A DNA stretch of 64,000 nt from Ptychodera flava (Eukaryota; Hemichordata; Enteropneusta; Ptychoderidae), in NCBI RefSeq assembly GCF_041260155.1, contig NC_091935.1, positions 7,431,501 to 7,495,500 of the forward strand, written 5' to 3'. The position numbers and the translations under genes were made by a program. Position 1 is the stretch's first letter, and each line of letters begins with the position of its first letter. Shown one piece after another: positions 10,545 through 23,746 of the stretch. The notes beneath the pieces are model-generated. The model worked only from the letters and a program-made list of their open reading frames with translations. It had not been told where the DNA came from and did not search any database.

Positions 10545-13500
10545 AAATTGACAGGTATACATGTAAACAACAAGTGTGCCTCATCCTACACACTTTTAAC
10601 GCATGTCACGTCGTGAGTCCGAACAAATTCAGCGCAGTTAGTTTTGAAATACTACCTACTAAAGAAAACTCAATAAATATGCAAAGTAGTGATAACCAGT
10701 GTGCCATTCCTATCAAACTTTCAGTGAAGTTGAACCTTCATACCATCCCATCCAATTCATTGCACACAGTGTCGATGTACGATGGCCTAATCACTAAAAC
10801 CAGTCTGACATTCACGTCAGATCATAATCCGCAATGCTCCACTTTCTGCATAACTTAACCTAATCATAACCAAAGAATCTATTCAGTATGGTGAACTTCA
10901 GTGCAGTGACTCGTGGTAATGTCCTGATTATAGAAGGAAATGTAGCTAATGAATAGACGGACACACCAACCAAACGTTCACTTCGTGACACTTTAGTGAC
11001 ATAAACTCACAGCAGAGTCAGGAGAAATTTTACTATGGGCTGAGAGAGATTTCACATGATAGCGCTAATTACAAACAACAGTATTCGATTAGCTTCCTAT
11101 AAAATCAGCGAAAAATGGATTGCCTGGTATTTAATGACAGCTCTCAGGTATAAATGATGGAATGTCGAGGCAGTGTTATGAACAAATGCAAAGCTGAAAT
11201 AGCCTTGGTTTTTTGTGGTTATGCTGAAATCAGATCGAATTCAGAGCACTCAGTCTGGATATATAATCATGGCCTAATTAGTAAATATGTCGAACATTCA
11301 CATGAGTTCATATATCCGCCTCGTTCAACTTTTTGCATAGGAAATTCGGATTGTGTACACGTGAAAGCGTTCTGGTCTCGGCACAGCCTCGACATGGCTG
11401 AGCACGCGATGCTCCATAGAAAACGAAACTGCTGACGACATTCAGTGAGTCATAGACGAGCGGATGTGCCATCGATACTTTGAGAAGTTCGTTTACATTT
11501 CCCATACAGATATTCCAAGATGAAACAAAGAAGGGTTGAAGCGGACTTGAAATATGAGTAAGCGGACACAGAACGTAATATCAGTACAGAATGACCAGGC
11601 TGAGATATGTTGAATTGCCCGCAGTCATCCGTCAACGCCCTTTGTTGTCAGTTGACATTCTATTATTGTTCTCAAATCAATGGAGCTGTATCAGTTGCTT
11701 GGTCACTTGTTTTCTTGTTCCGGATACCGCCATGTCACGATGAAAGTATTCAGTACCCTTATCTATGGCCAATAATTTAGATTGACAAAGAAAGATATAT
11801 ATGTTTGTTGTTAAAAGGCAACACTGGATGTTAGGAGTGTCCTCACGACACGGATTTTTAAAGTCCAGTAATAAGAGATCTGTTTAAATGTTTATTTTTA
11901 AGACGTTTCTACTTAGAATACAGGAAATGCTGACCACTTACGCGAAGAGCCGTCGCAAAGTGGTGAACAGTACTAAGACTGCTGTCTTCAATTTCATTTG
12001 TCCTTGGTGAACTCTTGGTTTACTTGATCTTTCTACAGATTTCGATAATTTATAAATAATACCATTTTATTAGATTGTCCAGGAGTTCATTCTGGTTTCG
12101 ATGTCTGCTACTTGTGTGTATTTAAATGACGAGAAAAGTGAATTTGATATCTACTCTGCCTCCTTTGGTCAAACGCAAAGATCACAGGAAGTATCTACAA
12201 CAATTCACTGAGCTGACCTTTGTTCATTGTCAGGCTAAAAGCCTTGGCCTCATCTCACCCTTAACTCCTGGCTCTCAATAAGGACTAACGTTAGACAGAC
12301 CTGCCGTTTCGATACGTTTCACTTTTGTCGTACATAAACGCTCACTCGAAACCCGGATGTTCCCATTCAAATCAATGCGCTTATTTGCACTCACATCGAG
12401 GCATGTAATAAAAGGGCGGAGAGTTACCCAAACCAAATACCTTTCTTTACTTTGCCTGGTCATTTTGTACTGATATTACGTTCTGTGCCCGCTTACTCAT
12501 ATTTCAAGTCCGCTTCAACCCTTCTTTGTTTGATATCCAATATCTCAGATTTTGTAAAGACACCACCATTTACGGACAAGACTAAAAATATGCACCATAT
12601 AATCGAGAACCTCTGGCAAGTCGCCTTGAACTTATTTGACACTCGATGTCAAGGTTGCGAACTTCCAAAGTAAATTATCGTGAGAGTAATAAATATGACG
12701 TAAAATGGTAAACGTACTTGAAACCAATATGTTAAAATGCCAAGAATAGCCTTCTCATTCGCTTGATCGCTGTGTGTTAGATACAGTAAACGGAGTTTTT
12801 GAGTTTTCTTGTAAATAAAACGGCAGTCATGCAAGCAACAAATTAGCAGACATTGTTGCTCAAACTCTCGTAAAAAATTGTGTAGAACCCTCTCTAGAAG
12901 CCAGCGATGCCCTTCGTTCTTTATTTTGTCTGACACTGTACAGTGTTGAATTAGCTCTCATTATGTTAGCCACGCCAGGTTAATCTGATCAAGTGGAGCG
13001 AAAGTTACCATGTCTATTGTGATAGATGAAAATCTCCGACTAGTCGGGGTAAATTGCTAAATTCGTCATTGTGTGAAACTATAAAGTTTGCGAGGTGAAA
13101 TCTTTCGAGTCCAGGAACGTCAAATGGTTCACCCTCTGATGCTGTGCAATGTTTTGTTTAAATTTTACGCAAGGCCTCGTTGATACATTTTCTTTGTCAA
13201 TAGTGTAAAGGTCGGTTTTCATTCCTTATCCTTATTCCCCACATAACATATATCAGTGATATCAAGCATCTATTAAAAATAACTTCGATTTCTCTTTACG
13301 CAGTTGCATTAGTACGTACTCAGTGACTTGATACCACATGCCATTGCCATTTCCGGAACCTACACTGCCTCATACACGCTTAGCTCGCTCGAACACACTA
13401 CTAAGCATGATTATCTAGGCTAAGCGTCACAAAGACAGCTTTGTCACGTACAACTAATGTCAAGAGTTCCGGTTTGAAACTTTTCATCTCATAAAGATGA

Positions 13501-14159
13501 ATACGTATATATTGAGTATTACTCAGTTATTTCCTTCTGCTTCTGTTTTTACAATGCGCGAATCAAAAATTAATTATTTCGGATGCCCTTTCATACGACA
13601 ATAGGAAAGATCTAGCCACGAATTCAAGTTCAGTGAATCAGTAATTGGTTCAGAGGATTTGAAACCCGTGGATGGGTTCAAGATTACAGAAAGTCACTTA
13701 CCTTATCCGTACTCCAGAGATGTTTTCGATGTTCTAAATAAGCTTGCTGTAGTAACAAATGGCTACAGTCCAATAGTGTTTCCACCGAGTCGGAAATGAT
13801 GTCACAAAAGCTCATATAACGACCCCTTCCCTCCCTGTGACAGTTAAAGCCCGGGGCGAAATGGACCGGGATCCGGACGTTTTGGGGCATGGCTCTGCAT
13901 AATGAGTCTGTTGGTAACAGTTGCTATCGTGCGCATCATCTGCGTAATCTGTTTGCTCTCAAATCACGCTCTGACTATAAACTTAGGTACAGTCTTCGCA
14001 ATATGCGAAAGAAAAAAGAAAGAAGGAAAAAATATCAATTTCATAAAAACAGGAGCGTGCTGAGTTGATCTACCGAAGTTTTTGCTGTGTTGATTTACAG
14101 AAGTTTCGGGGTCATGTCATCGTTCGAGAATGATTCGGCTACTGCACATAACTAATGAG

Positions 14160-15190
14160 GTATGAGTAAATTTGTAAAATAGGGGTCAAAGGTCATCCTT
14201 GTCGCCTGATTTTGTGTCGAAAATCTTTGCACCATACCTATCCATTGTACCAAAATTTAGACCACAAGCTCATTTGGCTAGCCCAGAATTATATATGCAC
14301 ATAATTAATGAGGTACAAATTTTGCGTCATAAGGTTCCCGTCCTACCAAATATGAATGGTGTAGCACTTACAGTTACTCATTAATAGGTATATATGCATA
14401 TTGGAGGTCAAAGGTCATCGAGGTCACTTGACATTAAAAAAAAAACTTTGCTCCCATAGTTATCGCTACCTACCAAAAATTGGACCTCTAGCTCAATTGG
14501 CTAGCCTAGAATTAGATATGTGCATAATTAATGAGGTACAGGATGTGGCATGATAATGCCCCCCACCACACCTAATATGAAGGGTGTAGTCCTCGTGGTT
14601 ACTGATTTGTGGGCAAAAAAAATGTATATTTGAGATCATAGGTCATGGAAGTCACGTGACATTTGGGCAAAAAAAATACAGCTTAGTTATCCCTGTGTAC
14701 CAAAGTTCCTCTTGCTCTATTGGCTAGCCCACATTTAGATATTTAGATGTTCATATAATTAATAAGGTACAGAATGTCGTGTCATAAGTTCCCAACCATA
14801 CCAAATATGAATGGTGTAGCACTTGTAGTAACTCATTTATAGGCATAGATGTATATTTGAGGCGAAAGGTCATCGAAGTCACGTGATTTCTTGTCAAAAA
14901 ACTTTGCTTCCACAGTTATCCCCTGCGTACCATAAATTGGACCTCGAGCTCAATTGGCTAGCCCTGAATTAGATCTGTGCGTGTGGCATGATAAGGTCCC
15001 CCACATACCAAATATGAAGGGTGTAGATCTCGTGGTTCTGATTTGTGGGCACATATGTATATTTAGTATAGCTAAGTTATCCCTATGTACAAATATCAGA
15101 CCTCTGGCTCTGTTGGCTTGGCGAGAATTATATACACGCATAATTCATGAGGTACAGAATAAGAATTCTGTGTCATAAATTCCCCGTCCT
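14160..15190 (+). repeat. pearl-like tandem repeat family 1, array 1
   Basis: Diverged monomers repeat the phrases attaatgaggtacag, cataaggtccc, accaaatatgaagggtgtag, gaggtcaaaggtcat, cacgtgacattttgtc and ctctattggctagcc. Monomers are roughly 225-240 bp. The orientation is the same in all arrays of this family in the window. Confidence 0.8.
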
Positions 15191-17189
15191 ACTATGAATG
15201 GTGCAGCACAAAAGGGGGATTATGGTAAGACTATGCAGATGTGAAAAAGCCACGCTACGGGTAAGACGCACTCGATTTGCTCCGAGATTTCCAGAAATTC
15301 GACGGGTGAACGGCGTTGATTTCCGTCCAATCTCATACATGACACCTGTGAATGTATAGCGACTGCCTTTATGTCGAAAAAACGTTGAAAAACACTGTTA
15401 TTTAATACAGAGAACGCATATTTTCACAAAGTGTGGGTCCAGAATGTCCATTTGACCTCTGTTCTAAATGTTAATGTATGCTGCCAATCATGATTACTCA
15501 AATTCAAATTGCGGCCTGGGCGATCTTGATCCCTGCCGAGCACAACAAACAAAGCGTACTGACTTATCACTAAAATCACCGTTATGTACCTAAACACACG
15601 CATACACAACCACATACAACGTAAACGATACGACACATGTAATGAACACGCAAGAAACGGCATTTTCTTTTTGGAGTGATTGGTGGTCTTGAAAAAAAAC
15701 GTTTTGTAAATTGTATGTGTTCCTGTAAAAAGTTATGAACATTGAGAGTCTTCACACGTCGTTTTGAAGGCAATCACAATTTCATTTTTCCTTCAGGCAT
15801 CGAAACTGAATCTTTTGACTCACATTTTGAGGAAGTACCTTTAGCATTGTGACAAGTTTGGTCATGTTTATATCAGTTGATTCAATTCAGTTGAGCTGAG
15901 TGGAATTGAAATTTCAGTGTCGATTACATCGTTGCCACTATTGCGTTGTAGATCGATCATCCATGATCATCCATACTCGAGTACTCATCGACGACGACCA
16001 CGGCCCTGCACAGCTGTCCTGGGGGACTCATCAGCGTCATTTACTTTCTTTACCAATGTATTTCAAAATATTTGGCTGACCATTGTCACAGATTACTAGT
16101 AGTTTCCTTTTGTTGAAGATTCTGGCTTACACATCGGAACAGCAAGCAGCGTACATGTATGTATAGTATTCAAATATGCAGGCTCATCTATGGAACTACG
16201 GCAACTTTTCCACAACGTCTCAGTCACATGTCACATTTGCATATTACGAATGGTCGTCGATGTTTTCCGAGGTTACCTATCCGAGGTAACCGGATATGCA
16301 ATCTGCGCTCACTATACTTCGGGTCATGCATACCAAACTCTAAACTGGGGGTCGTAACGTTTTAAATCAGTTTGACTCAAAATTTCTTCACCCTTTCCTC
16401 TGATTTGTTCGAAATGCCAAAATTACACGGAAAATAAGCTTACGAATGGGTGAAGATTTGTTTTCAAATTCACAAGTTTTTTTTCCCGTTGCAAGCTGCG
16501 TGTAACCCGGCCGTGCGAAGTACCAGTGACCGGCTATCTACATCACTGCCAACCAAAAAAGCCATAAAGCTACAAACAGTAGAAGGTTCTAACTTACGAT
16601 TGCTTACGATCACAATCTGCTACCGTCCTTAGAGACTATCATCTATTTGCTAGACTTTCCCCTTATTTTTTATATGTCTAGTTTGCGCGCTTGTACCGAG
16701 CACGAGATGTTCAGGGCTAGATTTAAACTCAATACAGTGCCCGAGGAAATTCTCTCCTGAACTAAGTCAAGACCTTCGTTTTCTATCTTCCTTCCGAAGC
16801 CCGTAATACTATGTCCATTTCAACTACTGGCTTCAATCACAGCGCCTTCACATTCAAATCACCCGCTGCTGTTGTGAGAAAGTATCCGTTCTGTGTTGAT
16901 GAAAGCCGGGGTTGAAACCAGGGGGTTGAAAACCGGGTCCCGTTTGAAATCGCAACGGAATATGCACACATCTACTTAGACGCAAAAAGGTTAGCAGAAA
17001 TTCAGAGATGTATTGAAAGCCATACACCGTTGCTGTTTATTGAGCAAATTGTATGATGGAAATTCGTCTCCGAACTCGGCGATACATGAGCGGCCATTCT
17101 GTTTCATAACTTCCTATACATGTATTTCTATTGCATACCACAGCGGTCATCGCATCGCTGTCTATCGAACCGCAAAACGACTGTGATTT

Positions 17190-17325
17190 GAATTCAGTAA
17201 ATTTTGATTGGATTCGAACTCACAACGTACGGCATACAGTCACCTTAGTAGCGAAGAAATCACAGTCAAGGAAGGTCTGTCGACCAGACCACAGCCCCTC
17301 GACCAGTACCCCACCCTAGTTATAA
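17190..17325 (-). mobile_element. tRNA-derived SINE fragment
   Basis: On the minus strand there is an A-box-like TGGTCGAGGGG and a B box GAGTTCGAATCC, with CCGTACGTTGTGAGTTCGAA between them and the 3' side. The segment resembles the tRNA-like heads at 27516-27604 and 27841-27929 (CCGTATGTTGTGGGTTCGAA), so all belong to one family. The tail is not defined. Confidence 0.55.
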
Positions 17326-17380
17326 TGTAGTCTCGAATTGTGTGAATCCTACACACTTCCGTAATATTCAGGCAGAGGTG

Positions 17381-17481
17381 TAGCCCTGCGTACGATGCTG
17401 TGTGTTCCGCTACAGCTAATAGTCCCGCTGTGAGCGGGGCTATTAGCTGTAGCGGAACACACAGCATCGTACGCAGAGCTA
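17381..17481. mobile_element. palindromic MITE of the TAGCCCTG family, 9-bp target duplication
   Basis: It starts TAGCCCTGCGTACGATGCT and ends AGCATCGTACGCAGAGCTA, and the two halves pair almost completely around a short centre. It is flanked by an exact 9-bp direct repeat, gcagaggtg (17372-17380 and 17482-17490). Related elements are at 20487-20799 and 42907-43307. A 9-bp duplication suggests a Mutator-like element, but there is no transposase to confirm it. Confidence 0.8.
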
Positions 17482-17644
17482 GCAGAGGTGATAATCGGTA
17501 GTTCCTGGTGTAAAAGATAGTTTATGTTTCTCTGATAAGCCAACGACTAAGCAAGTGTTTAACCATCCCGCCCAGTATTTGCCAACAACCGACGTCACTA
17601 CGACGTTGCCTATTGTGCGCCCACGGCGCTGGACTTTCCTCTTT

Positions 17645-18440
17645 AAGGTTCCTCATTTTAGGCATATATGCATATTGGAGGTCTAAGGTCATCGAGGTCA
17701 CGTTACATTTTGTCAAAAAACTTTGCTTTCATAGTTATCCATGCCTACTGAAATGGACCTGTAGCACAATTTGCTAGCCTAGAATTAGATATGTGCATAA
17801 TTACATAATTACATAGTTATAGTGGCATAATAAGATCCCATACCACACCAAATATGAAGGGTGTAGCCCTCGTGATTACTGATTTGTGGGCATATATGTA
17901 TATTTTAGGTCAAAGGTCATCGAAGGCACGTGATATTTTGTCAAAATAATTTTACAGCTGTGTAAATTTTTTCCTGTGTACCAAATGTCACACCTCTAGC
18001 TCTATTGGCTAGCCAAGTATTAGAAATGCGCATAATTAATGAGGTAAAAGATGTTGCATCATAAGGTCCCCCACCATATATATATAGCCCTTATATAGAG
18101 GTATAGCCCTTATGGTTATTGATTTATGGGCATATATGTATATTTGAGGTGAAAAGCCATCATGGTCATTTGACATTTTGTCGAAAAACTTTACTATCAT
18201 AGTTATCCCTTTCTACCAAAACTCAGATCTCTAACTCCATTTGGTAGTCCAGAAGTAGATATGCGCATATTTAATGAAATACAAGAAGTGGCTGGTCATG
18301 TAATATTTTCTCAAAACACTTCGTTCCCATACTTACCCCTCTACACCAAAATCAGACCTCTAGCTGTAATTGCAAGCCCAGAAATAGATATGTGCATGAT
18401 TAGTGATATGCAGGTTGATTCCAAGGTAAAACGTCAAGGG
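17645..18440 (+). repeat. pearl-like tandem repeat family 1, array 2
   Basis: Same monomer phrases as at 14160-15190 (accaaatatgaagggtgtag, gaggtcaaaggtcat, ctctattggctagcc). From about 17925 on it is again collinear with duplicon 2 (57870-58400). Confidence 0.75.
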
Positions 18441-18479
18441 GCATCCCCAAAATTTTGGTGTGCAATTTGTTTGCCTACT

Positions 18480-18710
18480 GGTCATTGTTTAATGAACACA
18501 AGCTCTCTCTGACTTTTACATAGGCCAGAATGGGACATGGCCATAGCCTAGCTGTAAAGATATTTTCAAGTTAATATTCATTGTTATGGTCATGTGATCA
18601 AAAATTACTTTCGAGGAGTTCAACCTATGTGCCAATTTTAATTTGAAGCCTCTAGGTGCAATGGTGTTCGCGTAGCAGTTGTATATAGAGGGTAGAATAA
18701 TAATAATAAT
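18480..18710 (+). repeat. repeat 3' tail ending in an AAT microsatellite
   Basis: A conserved segment (gcctctaggtgcaatg, gttcgcgtagcagttg, agagggtagaataat) ending in (AAT)n; duplicated at 58440-58660. It looks like the 3' end of another tandem-repeat element of the pearl type. Confidence 0.5.
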
Positions 18711-19049
18711 AAAAACAAGGCAGTATTGCTGAAGGCAATGAGTACTTGGGCCGTGATAGAGTAATTTTGAGGACAATATATACTACTATTCAAATATGGT
18801 CTTGAATTTCCTCCTGTCAATTAGGCATTTGATTAACTGGTTATTAAACGAAGCAATGGCATGACAACGGCAAAATATGTCTAGCAACTTTTGTGGAGTT
18901 TGAGGCAGGGGTTCTTTATTTATAGTGGAAATTGCTTAAACTCCTTAAATATTCAAATTACAGCAAATTTCTTTTGTTCTCGATGGTAGATGTCTTATAT
19001 TTAGATGGGCATATTTAGATTTCTACCCTATAGTTATCCCTATATACCA

Positions 19050-19800
19050 AAAATCGGACATCCAGCTCTATTGGCTTGCTCAGAATTAGATATGCGCATA
19101 ATTAATGAGGTACAATATGTGGTGTCATAAGGTGTCCCATCATACCAAATATGAAGGGTGTAGCACTTGTGGTTACTGAGTTGTGGACAAATATATATAT
19201 TTGAGGTCAAAGGTCATTGAGGTCACGTGACATTTTGTCAAATAATTGTATTGCTAAGTTATTCCTATATACCAAAAATCAGACCTCTAGCTCTATTGGC
19301 TCGCTCAAAATTAGATATGCGCATAATTAATGAGGTACAATATGTGGTGTCATAAGGTGTCTTATCATACCAAATATGAAGGATGTAGCACTTGTGGTTA
19401 CTGAGTTGTGGACAAATATATATATTTGAGGTCAAAGGTCATTGAGGTCACGTGACGTTTTGTCAAACAAATTATATTGTTAACTTATCCCTATATACCA
19501 AAAATCAGACCTCTAGCTCTATTGGCTCGCTCAAAATTAGATATGCGCATAATTAATAGGGTACAATATGTGGCGTCATAAGGTGTCCCATCATACCAAA
19601 TATGAAAGGTTTAGCACTTGTGGTTACTGAGTTATGGACAATAATGTATATTTGAGGTCAAAGGTCACCAAGGTCACATGATATTTTGTCAAAATGTCTG
19701 AGATATCTGCGTGAACCCCGATGGACTCACTGATGGACTCATGGACGGATATGACCCAATCTATAAGCCCCCTGGACTTTATCCGTGGGGACAAAAAACT
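19050..19800 (+). repeat. pearl-like tandem repeat family 1, array 3 with 3' tail
   Basis: Three nearly regular monomers: gcataattaat recurs at about 19096, 19321 and 19547, a period of about 226 bp. The array passes into a tail with atctgcgtgaac, gatggactcatggacgga and a C-rich/G-rich pair (ccccctgg, ccgtgggg) that could fold. A tandem core, then a tetranucleotide-like tract, then a hairpin matches pearl-like/HINE elements. Confidence 0.75.
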
Positions 19801-20039
19801 GTGTCACTGCATCCTTTAGGCAATATGAATACGATGAGAAACTAAATTTTTATTTTTCTTGGCCTTATACATGGGAGTCTATGGAGAACTGCCTTATACA
19901 TGGGAGTCTATGGAGGTGTAAACTAAAAAGTCCTCTAACACGGCCAAATTCGATCGCATTGTGAAACAAATCGACGTGCATCTGTATGGGGTTGGGTACT
20001 ATCCTTGTGCAAAGTTTGAAGGAAATTGACCAGGGCATG

Positions 20040-20125
20040 TCTGAGATATCTGCGTGAACGGACGGACGGATGGACTGACATGACCAAACTATAACTCCCC
20101 CAGGCCTTCGTCCGTGGGCACTAAA
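20040..20125 (+). repeat. second copy of the family 1 3' tail with ACGG microsatellite
   Basis: ctgagatatctgcgtgaac is followed by ggacggacggatgg and then ccccaggccttcgtccgtgg, closely matching the tail at about 19700-19800 but without tandem monomers in front. Confidence 0.65.
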
Positions 20126-20486
20126 AACAACGCAACAGTTATTACAGCTACACCGGCGGTAGGTTCATATCCAGAGCCCCGTACGGTCTGCCGCTGTCGC
20201 TTGAAAACAATCTCATAAACCTGGCCATATGGGCAACTGTGTATGGGCAGCTGGATGCTTGACTTCCCGGAGAAGGCGAGCTGTCACGTTCAAGCTCAGG
20301 ATTATTTGTCGATCAAATTTCAGTAAATTTACCTTACCTAGATGAAATTTTGTCTATAGGCTGAAATTTCGCCGAAGTTTGACAAAATTGCATCGATTTT
20401 TCAGGTTCATATCCGACATTTTTGAGTTTTGAGTGCAGACAGAAATAAGTTTTGAGGCAACATGGCTGCGACCCCATGTTGACCCC

Positions 20487-20799
20487 TAGCCCTGCGTACG
20501 ATGCTATGTGCTACAGCTAACACACAGCATCGTACGCAGGGCTAGCGAGAGAGTTGCCGACATCGACGGTTATTTACGAGAAGTGAATAAAAGACTGTCA
20601 TTTTTGGAAGCGATCGAGTAGCTGAGGTAGGCTGGGATACGACTTGGGCCCAAGAACGCTGAATTTCGGCAGTAATTTGGCTTTTACGTCAGGTCCCAAG
20701 ATGGATTTTAAGTCACCGACCCTACGTACGGGTCTTTGCAGGCTGTGGTGAGCGGGGCGATTAGCTGTAGCGGAACACACAGCATTGTACGCAGGGCTA
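20487..20799. mobile_element. TAGCCCTG-family MITE, 9-bp target duplication
   Basis: Ends are TAGCCCTGCGTACGATGCT and GTACGCAGGGCTA, flanked by the exact 9-bp direct repeat gttgacccc (20478-20486 and 20800-20808). The left 59 bp form a complete small palindrome on their own, so this 313-bp element carries a second inner inverted end. Confidence 0.8.
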
Positions 20800-20808
20800 G
20801 TTGACCCC

Positions 20809-22230
20809 AAGTGAAAATGAGTTCGCGATCAAATCTTCCTATATTTTTTCAGAATTTTCGACAAAATCATTGCTTCTTAAATCTTTTGTAAAATATAAAA
20901 TACTAAAATAAAAATGCAATGTGCCACGTCTCCAGATTTCTAAAATATCGTTTGTTTGACCGTTGGACGGAATACTCATTTCGCAAATTTGTGACGCAGT
21001 TGAAATTCAATACTGACCGCCAAATAATCTTAATGAGACAAGATCATTCTAGACATCCTCCAAATTATCCAACCATTCGCATTAGAGTTCAGCTCGCTTA
21101 GAGTATCATAACATTCTTCGGCCTTCGTTTAGATCGACCCTAATCTCTCCCATTTAGGAAATAAATACACAAGCTACCTTGACAAAACTTCGTGCACCAT
21201 CCAGGACCAAACGCACTACAAATCTGTCTTGACGTCATCATCTCCTTACATGGTAATCGGCATACGGTAATTTTTAGCAAAGGAGACACAGAATATGTCG
21301 GAGTATTCAGTTTCAAAACGTATTACATTGTGTGATGTTGTCAAAAAAAGTAATGTTACTGCAGTGGTATAAATTACAAAACACAAAAGTTCAAATCAGT
21401 TTATTTTGGACTGGCTTTACCCAACATTTCATATTGTTTCTTATGCCAGATTTGACCACGTGCTTACTGGCGACCCCTTTACATGCAAATTTTGTGTCAA
21501 ATGGTGTGTTCTCCTGGAAAAACAAACGTACGATTTCTATATGAAGGAGGCGAAATTTGCCCTCAAAACTCGAAACCACCCCTTTATGGGGTGTACCTAG
21601 CTATTTTGAATGAGCTTCTCGAATCTGCAGCTCTATTTCGAAATGATGGTCTGGTTTTCTAAGCTCAAGAATAAGTGTTCTCCATCGCTGTGGGCATTAC
21701 TATTCTCAACTGGGGGTACAGTTTCCAGTCGTGATGTTTTCATTGTCTCCGGGATATAAAACCTTTCCTTTTCACACTTTTACTTTGATTAACACTAGTC
21801 CACATCTTGTCAGTGATTAAACATGTTACAAGTTTAAATGTTAAATTCTGGTCTCGAGCCCTCTTGTTCGACCAAACTGAAATTACCCCTCCCACTTTGG
21901 CTCGTCCAGTGGGTGTAGCAAGGGTCGTGCCATCGCTTAGGAAACGGAGGGTGCATTAATTGTTGCATTTCGATGCACATTTTGATTATATTCAGAAGAA
22001 TTTGTGGCAAAAACTCAGATAGAGAAGCATTAATATTCACATCTCACTTATTCAAGACTGGCTGAGAGCAGCACTTCCATTCAGTTAACATCATTACGCC
22101 ATTTATTATGCCAAGAAAGATGAAGCCAAGACATTTTGCCCTCCCTGGTCTCAGCCAGAAATGGTTATACCTTACAGAGTTTTTTCCCACGGAATGAAAA
22201 CAAATGTACTTGGGCTGAGGCCCAAGTACA
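20809..22230. other. no gene seen
   Basis: Only short, unconvincing reading frames. No recognised repeat apart from scattered AT-rich sequence. Confidence 0.4.
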
Positions 22231-22519
22231 ACAAAACGATTACAAGAGGATTTCAGACCGCTGGTCTCGAAACCCTAATCTTACCCATCCATAATTAAAT
22301 AACACTTTTAGCAACATAGGCACAAAACAGCACAGAACAGACAGTAAAGCACTGGTACACACAACAAAGTCAAATTAATGAAAAAAGGTGTTTTGCCTCT
22401 GGCAAAAAGGACCAAGAAGTGATGTCAGGTGTTCTGAAAATAGTAAGTGCACCATGCACTACATGTGGCAACCGCCATATATCAATCTGTAAGTCAGATA
22501 GGTAGTGGTCACCAACTAA

Positions 22520-23369
22520 GGGACAAGTCAGTTTATTCGGCCGGGGGGGGGGCGGTGGATTCATGGGGGGGGGGGGTCACCTTGTTTTTGACTTTGGTGG
22601 TAGGGGGGTCACCATGTTTTTGAAATGCCCAATAGGGGGGGGGTCAGTGTGTTTTTTAATTTCGACATGGCTCATACTTGCGAAAAATGCATTGTTCCAG
22701 CCACAAATTTCATCATTCAGTTGCATTTTTCGGTGCGCCCTTTGGGCGCATAACTTTAATAATAATAAGACATTTTTCAGAGCCCCGCCCTAGTGCAAAA
22801 CTTTAATATAATATATCAGACATACATACATATAAATACTTGTATGTTTAAAATTTTTCGGCGCGCCCTTCGGGCGCATTTCTTTAAAATATCAAACAAT
22901 ATTTTTCAGCATGCCCTTCAGCTACATGACTTTCATATATCAGATATGTATATATATTAGAGATATCTGGATGTTTAATATTTTTCGGCGCACCCTTCGG
23001 GCGCAGTAAATTAATATATCAGAGATATTATGTCAGATATATCTTGATGTCTGTAAATTGGAAGTCTGTTTTGCAAAGTGTATTGATCATTATGAAATAA
23101 CCAGTTCATATGAAACGCATGATAAGTTCCTGATACTTTTCTGTTTCCTCTATAAGAATTCAGTGTTTGAAAGCAACATGCACTAATATTTCACAATCAC
23201 ATTTTTCTTACAACATTTCTGCACATCTGCTTTGTGCATAAAAAGAGTCGAGTACATTCGCAGCTCATTCAAAATACTGTATTCAAACTTTAGAATTGAC
23301 ACTGTTAAATTCCTATCTTACAACTGACATGACAACAATTTCATTAAAACACAGAATGACTGAATGTTT

Positions 23370-23421
<52 letters not shown>

Positions 23422-23617
23422 TATTCAATTTATATTCCACCTTTTGTTTTATCTTTGTCGCGCGCAGGGGGGGAGGGTTACCCTGTTTTCGAAAGCTGGA
23501 ATAGGGGGGTCAGCCTGTTTTCGGAAGTTGGAAAAGGGGGGGGGGGTCAGCCATTTTTTGACGTCGGCAAAAAATAATCCACCGCCCCCCCCCCAGGGCG
23601 AAGAAACTGACAGTCCC
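22520..23617. mobile_element. Harbinger-like TIR element with G-run ends, TAA target duplication
   Basis: The left end is GGGACAAGTCAGTTTATTCG and the right end, reversed, GGGACTGTCAGTTTCTTCG. Both are followed by long G runs and ggcggtggatt. TAA lies on both sides (22517-22519, 23618-23620). The 3-bp TWA site and GGG-start TIR fit PIF/Harbinger-type elements. No transposase is visible. A diverged copy at the same relative site is at 60671-62178. Confidence 0.7.
23374..23415. repeat. (AT)n microsatellite
   Basis: Uninterrupted AT dinucleotide tract inside the TWA-flanked element; the equivalent tract in duplicon 2 is at 61945-62008. Confidence 0.95.
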
Positions 23618-23746
23618 TAAGGCCCAATGTCACCGATGCCATCAGCGATCATTTGTCGAAGAGAGATATCGTATCTATTTACCAGCCTTTGATATGCAAA
23701 AAAAAAGAGTTTGAATGTAGAGACAAGCCTTTCTCTGTGTAACCTT

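Larger units (their letters stand above)
15191..17640. other. block present only in duplicon 1, no gene seen
   Basis: Duplicon 2 jumps from the equivalent of about 15150 to about 17925, so this block is either an insertion in copy 1 or a deletion in copy 2. It holds a tRNA-derived SINE, a 101-bp palindromic MITE and otherwise unrecognised sequence. The short reading frames here look random. Confidence 0.55.
10545..18690 (+). repeat. intergenic duplicon 1, left part
   Basis: Collinear and highly similar to 52797-58661, starting at ttgacaggtatacatg in both copies. Shared landmarks include the segment around 12800-13000 (55500-55700) and 13690-13900 (56410-56600). It contains no convincing gene: the short reading frames shared by both copies are not preserved through their whole length. 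Relative to duplicon 2 it carries an extra block at about 15190-17920 and lacks two MITEs. Confidence 0.85.

Noticed and set aside
12275-12463. Reading frame shared with 54954-55187
   Set aside because: Duplicated non-coding sequence; no domain, no splice context, different ends in the two copies.
12649-12936. Minus-strand reading frame also present near 55388-55648
   Set aside because: The two copies agree only because the region is duplicated; the frame diverges at a length change and shows no domain. The opposite strand also has a shared but interrupted frame.
14160-20125. CRISPR-like array
   Set aside because: The repeats are long diverged monomers of about 226 bp without unique spacers, in an animal genome.
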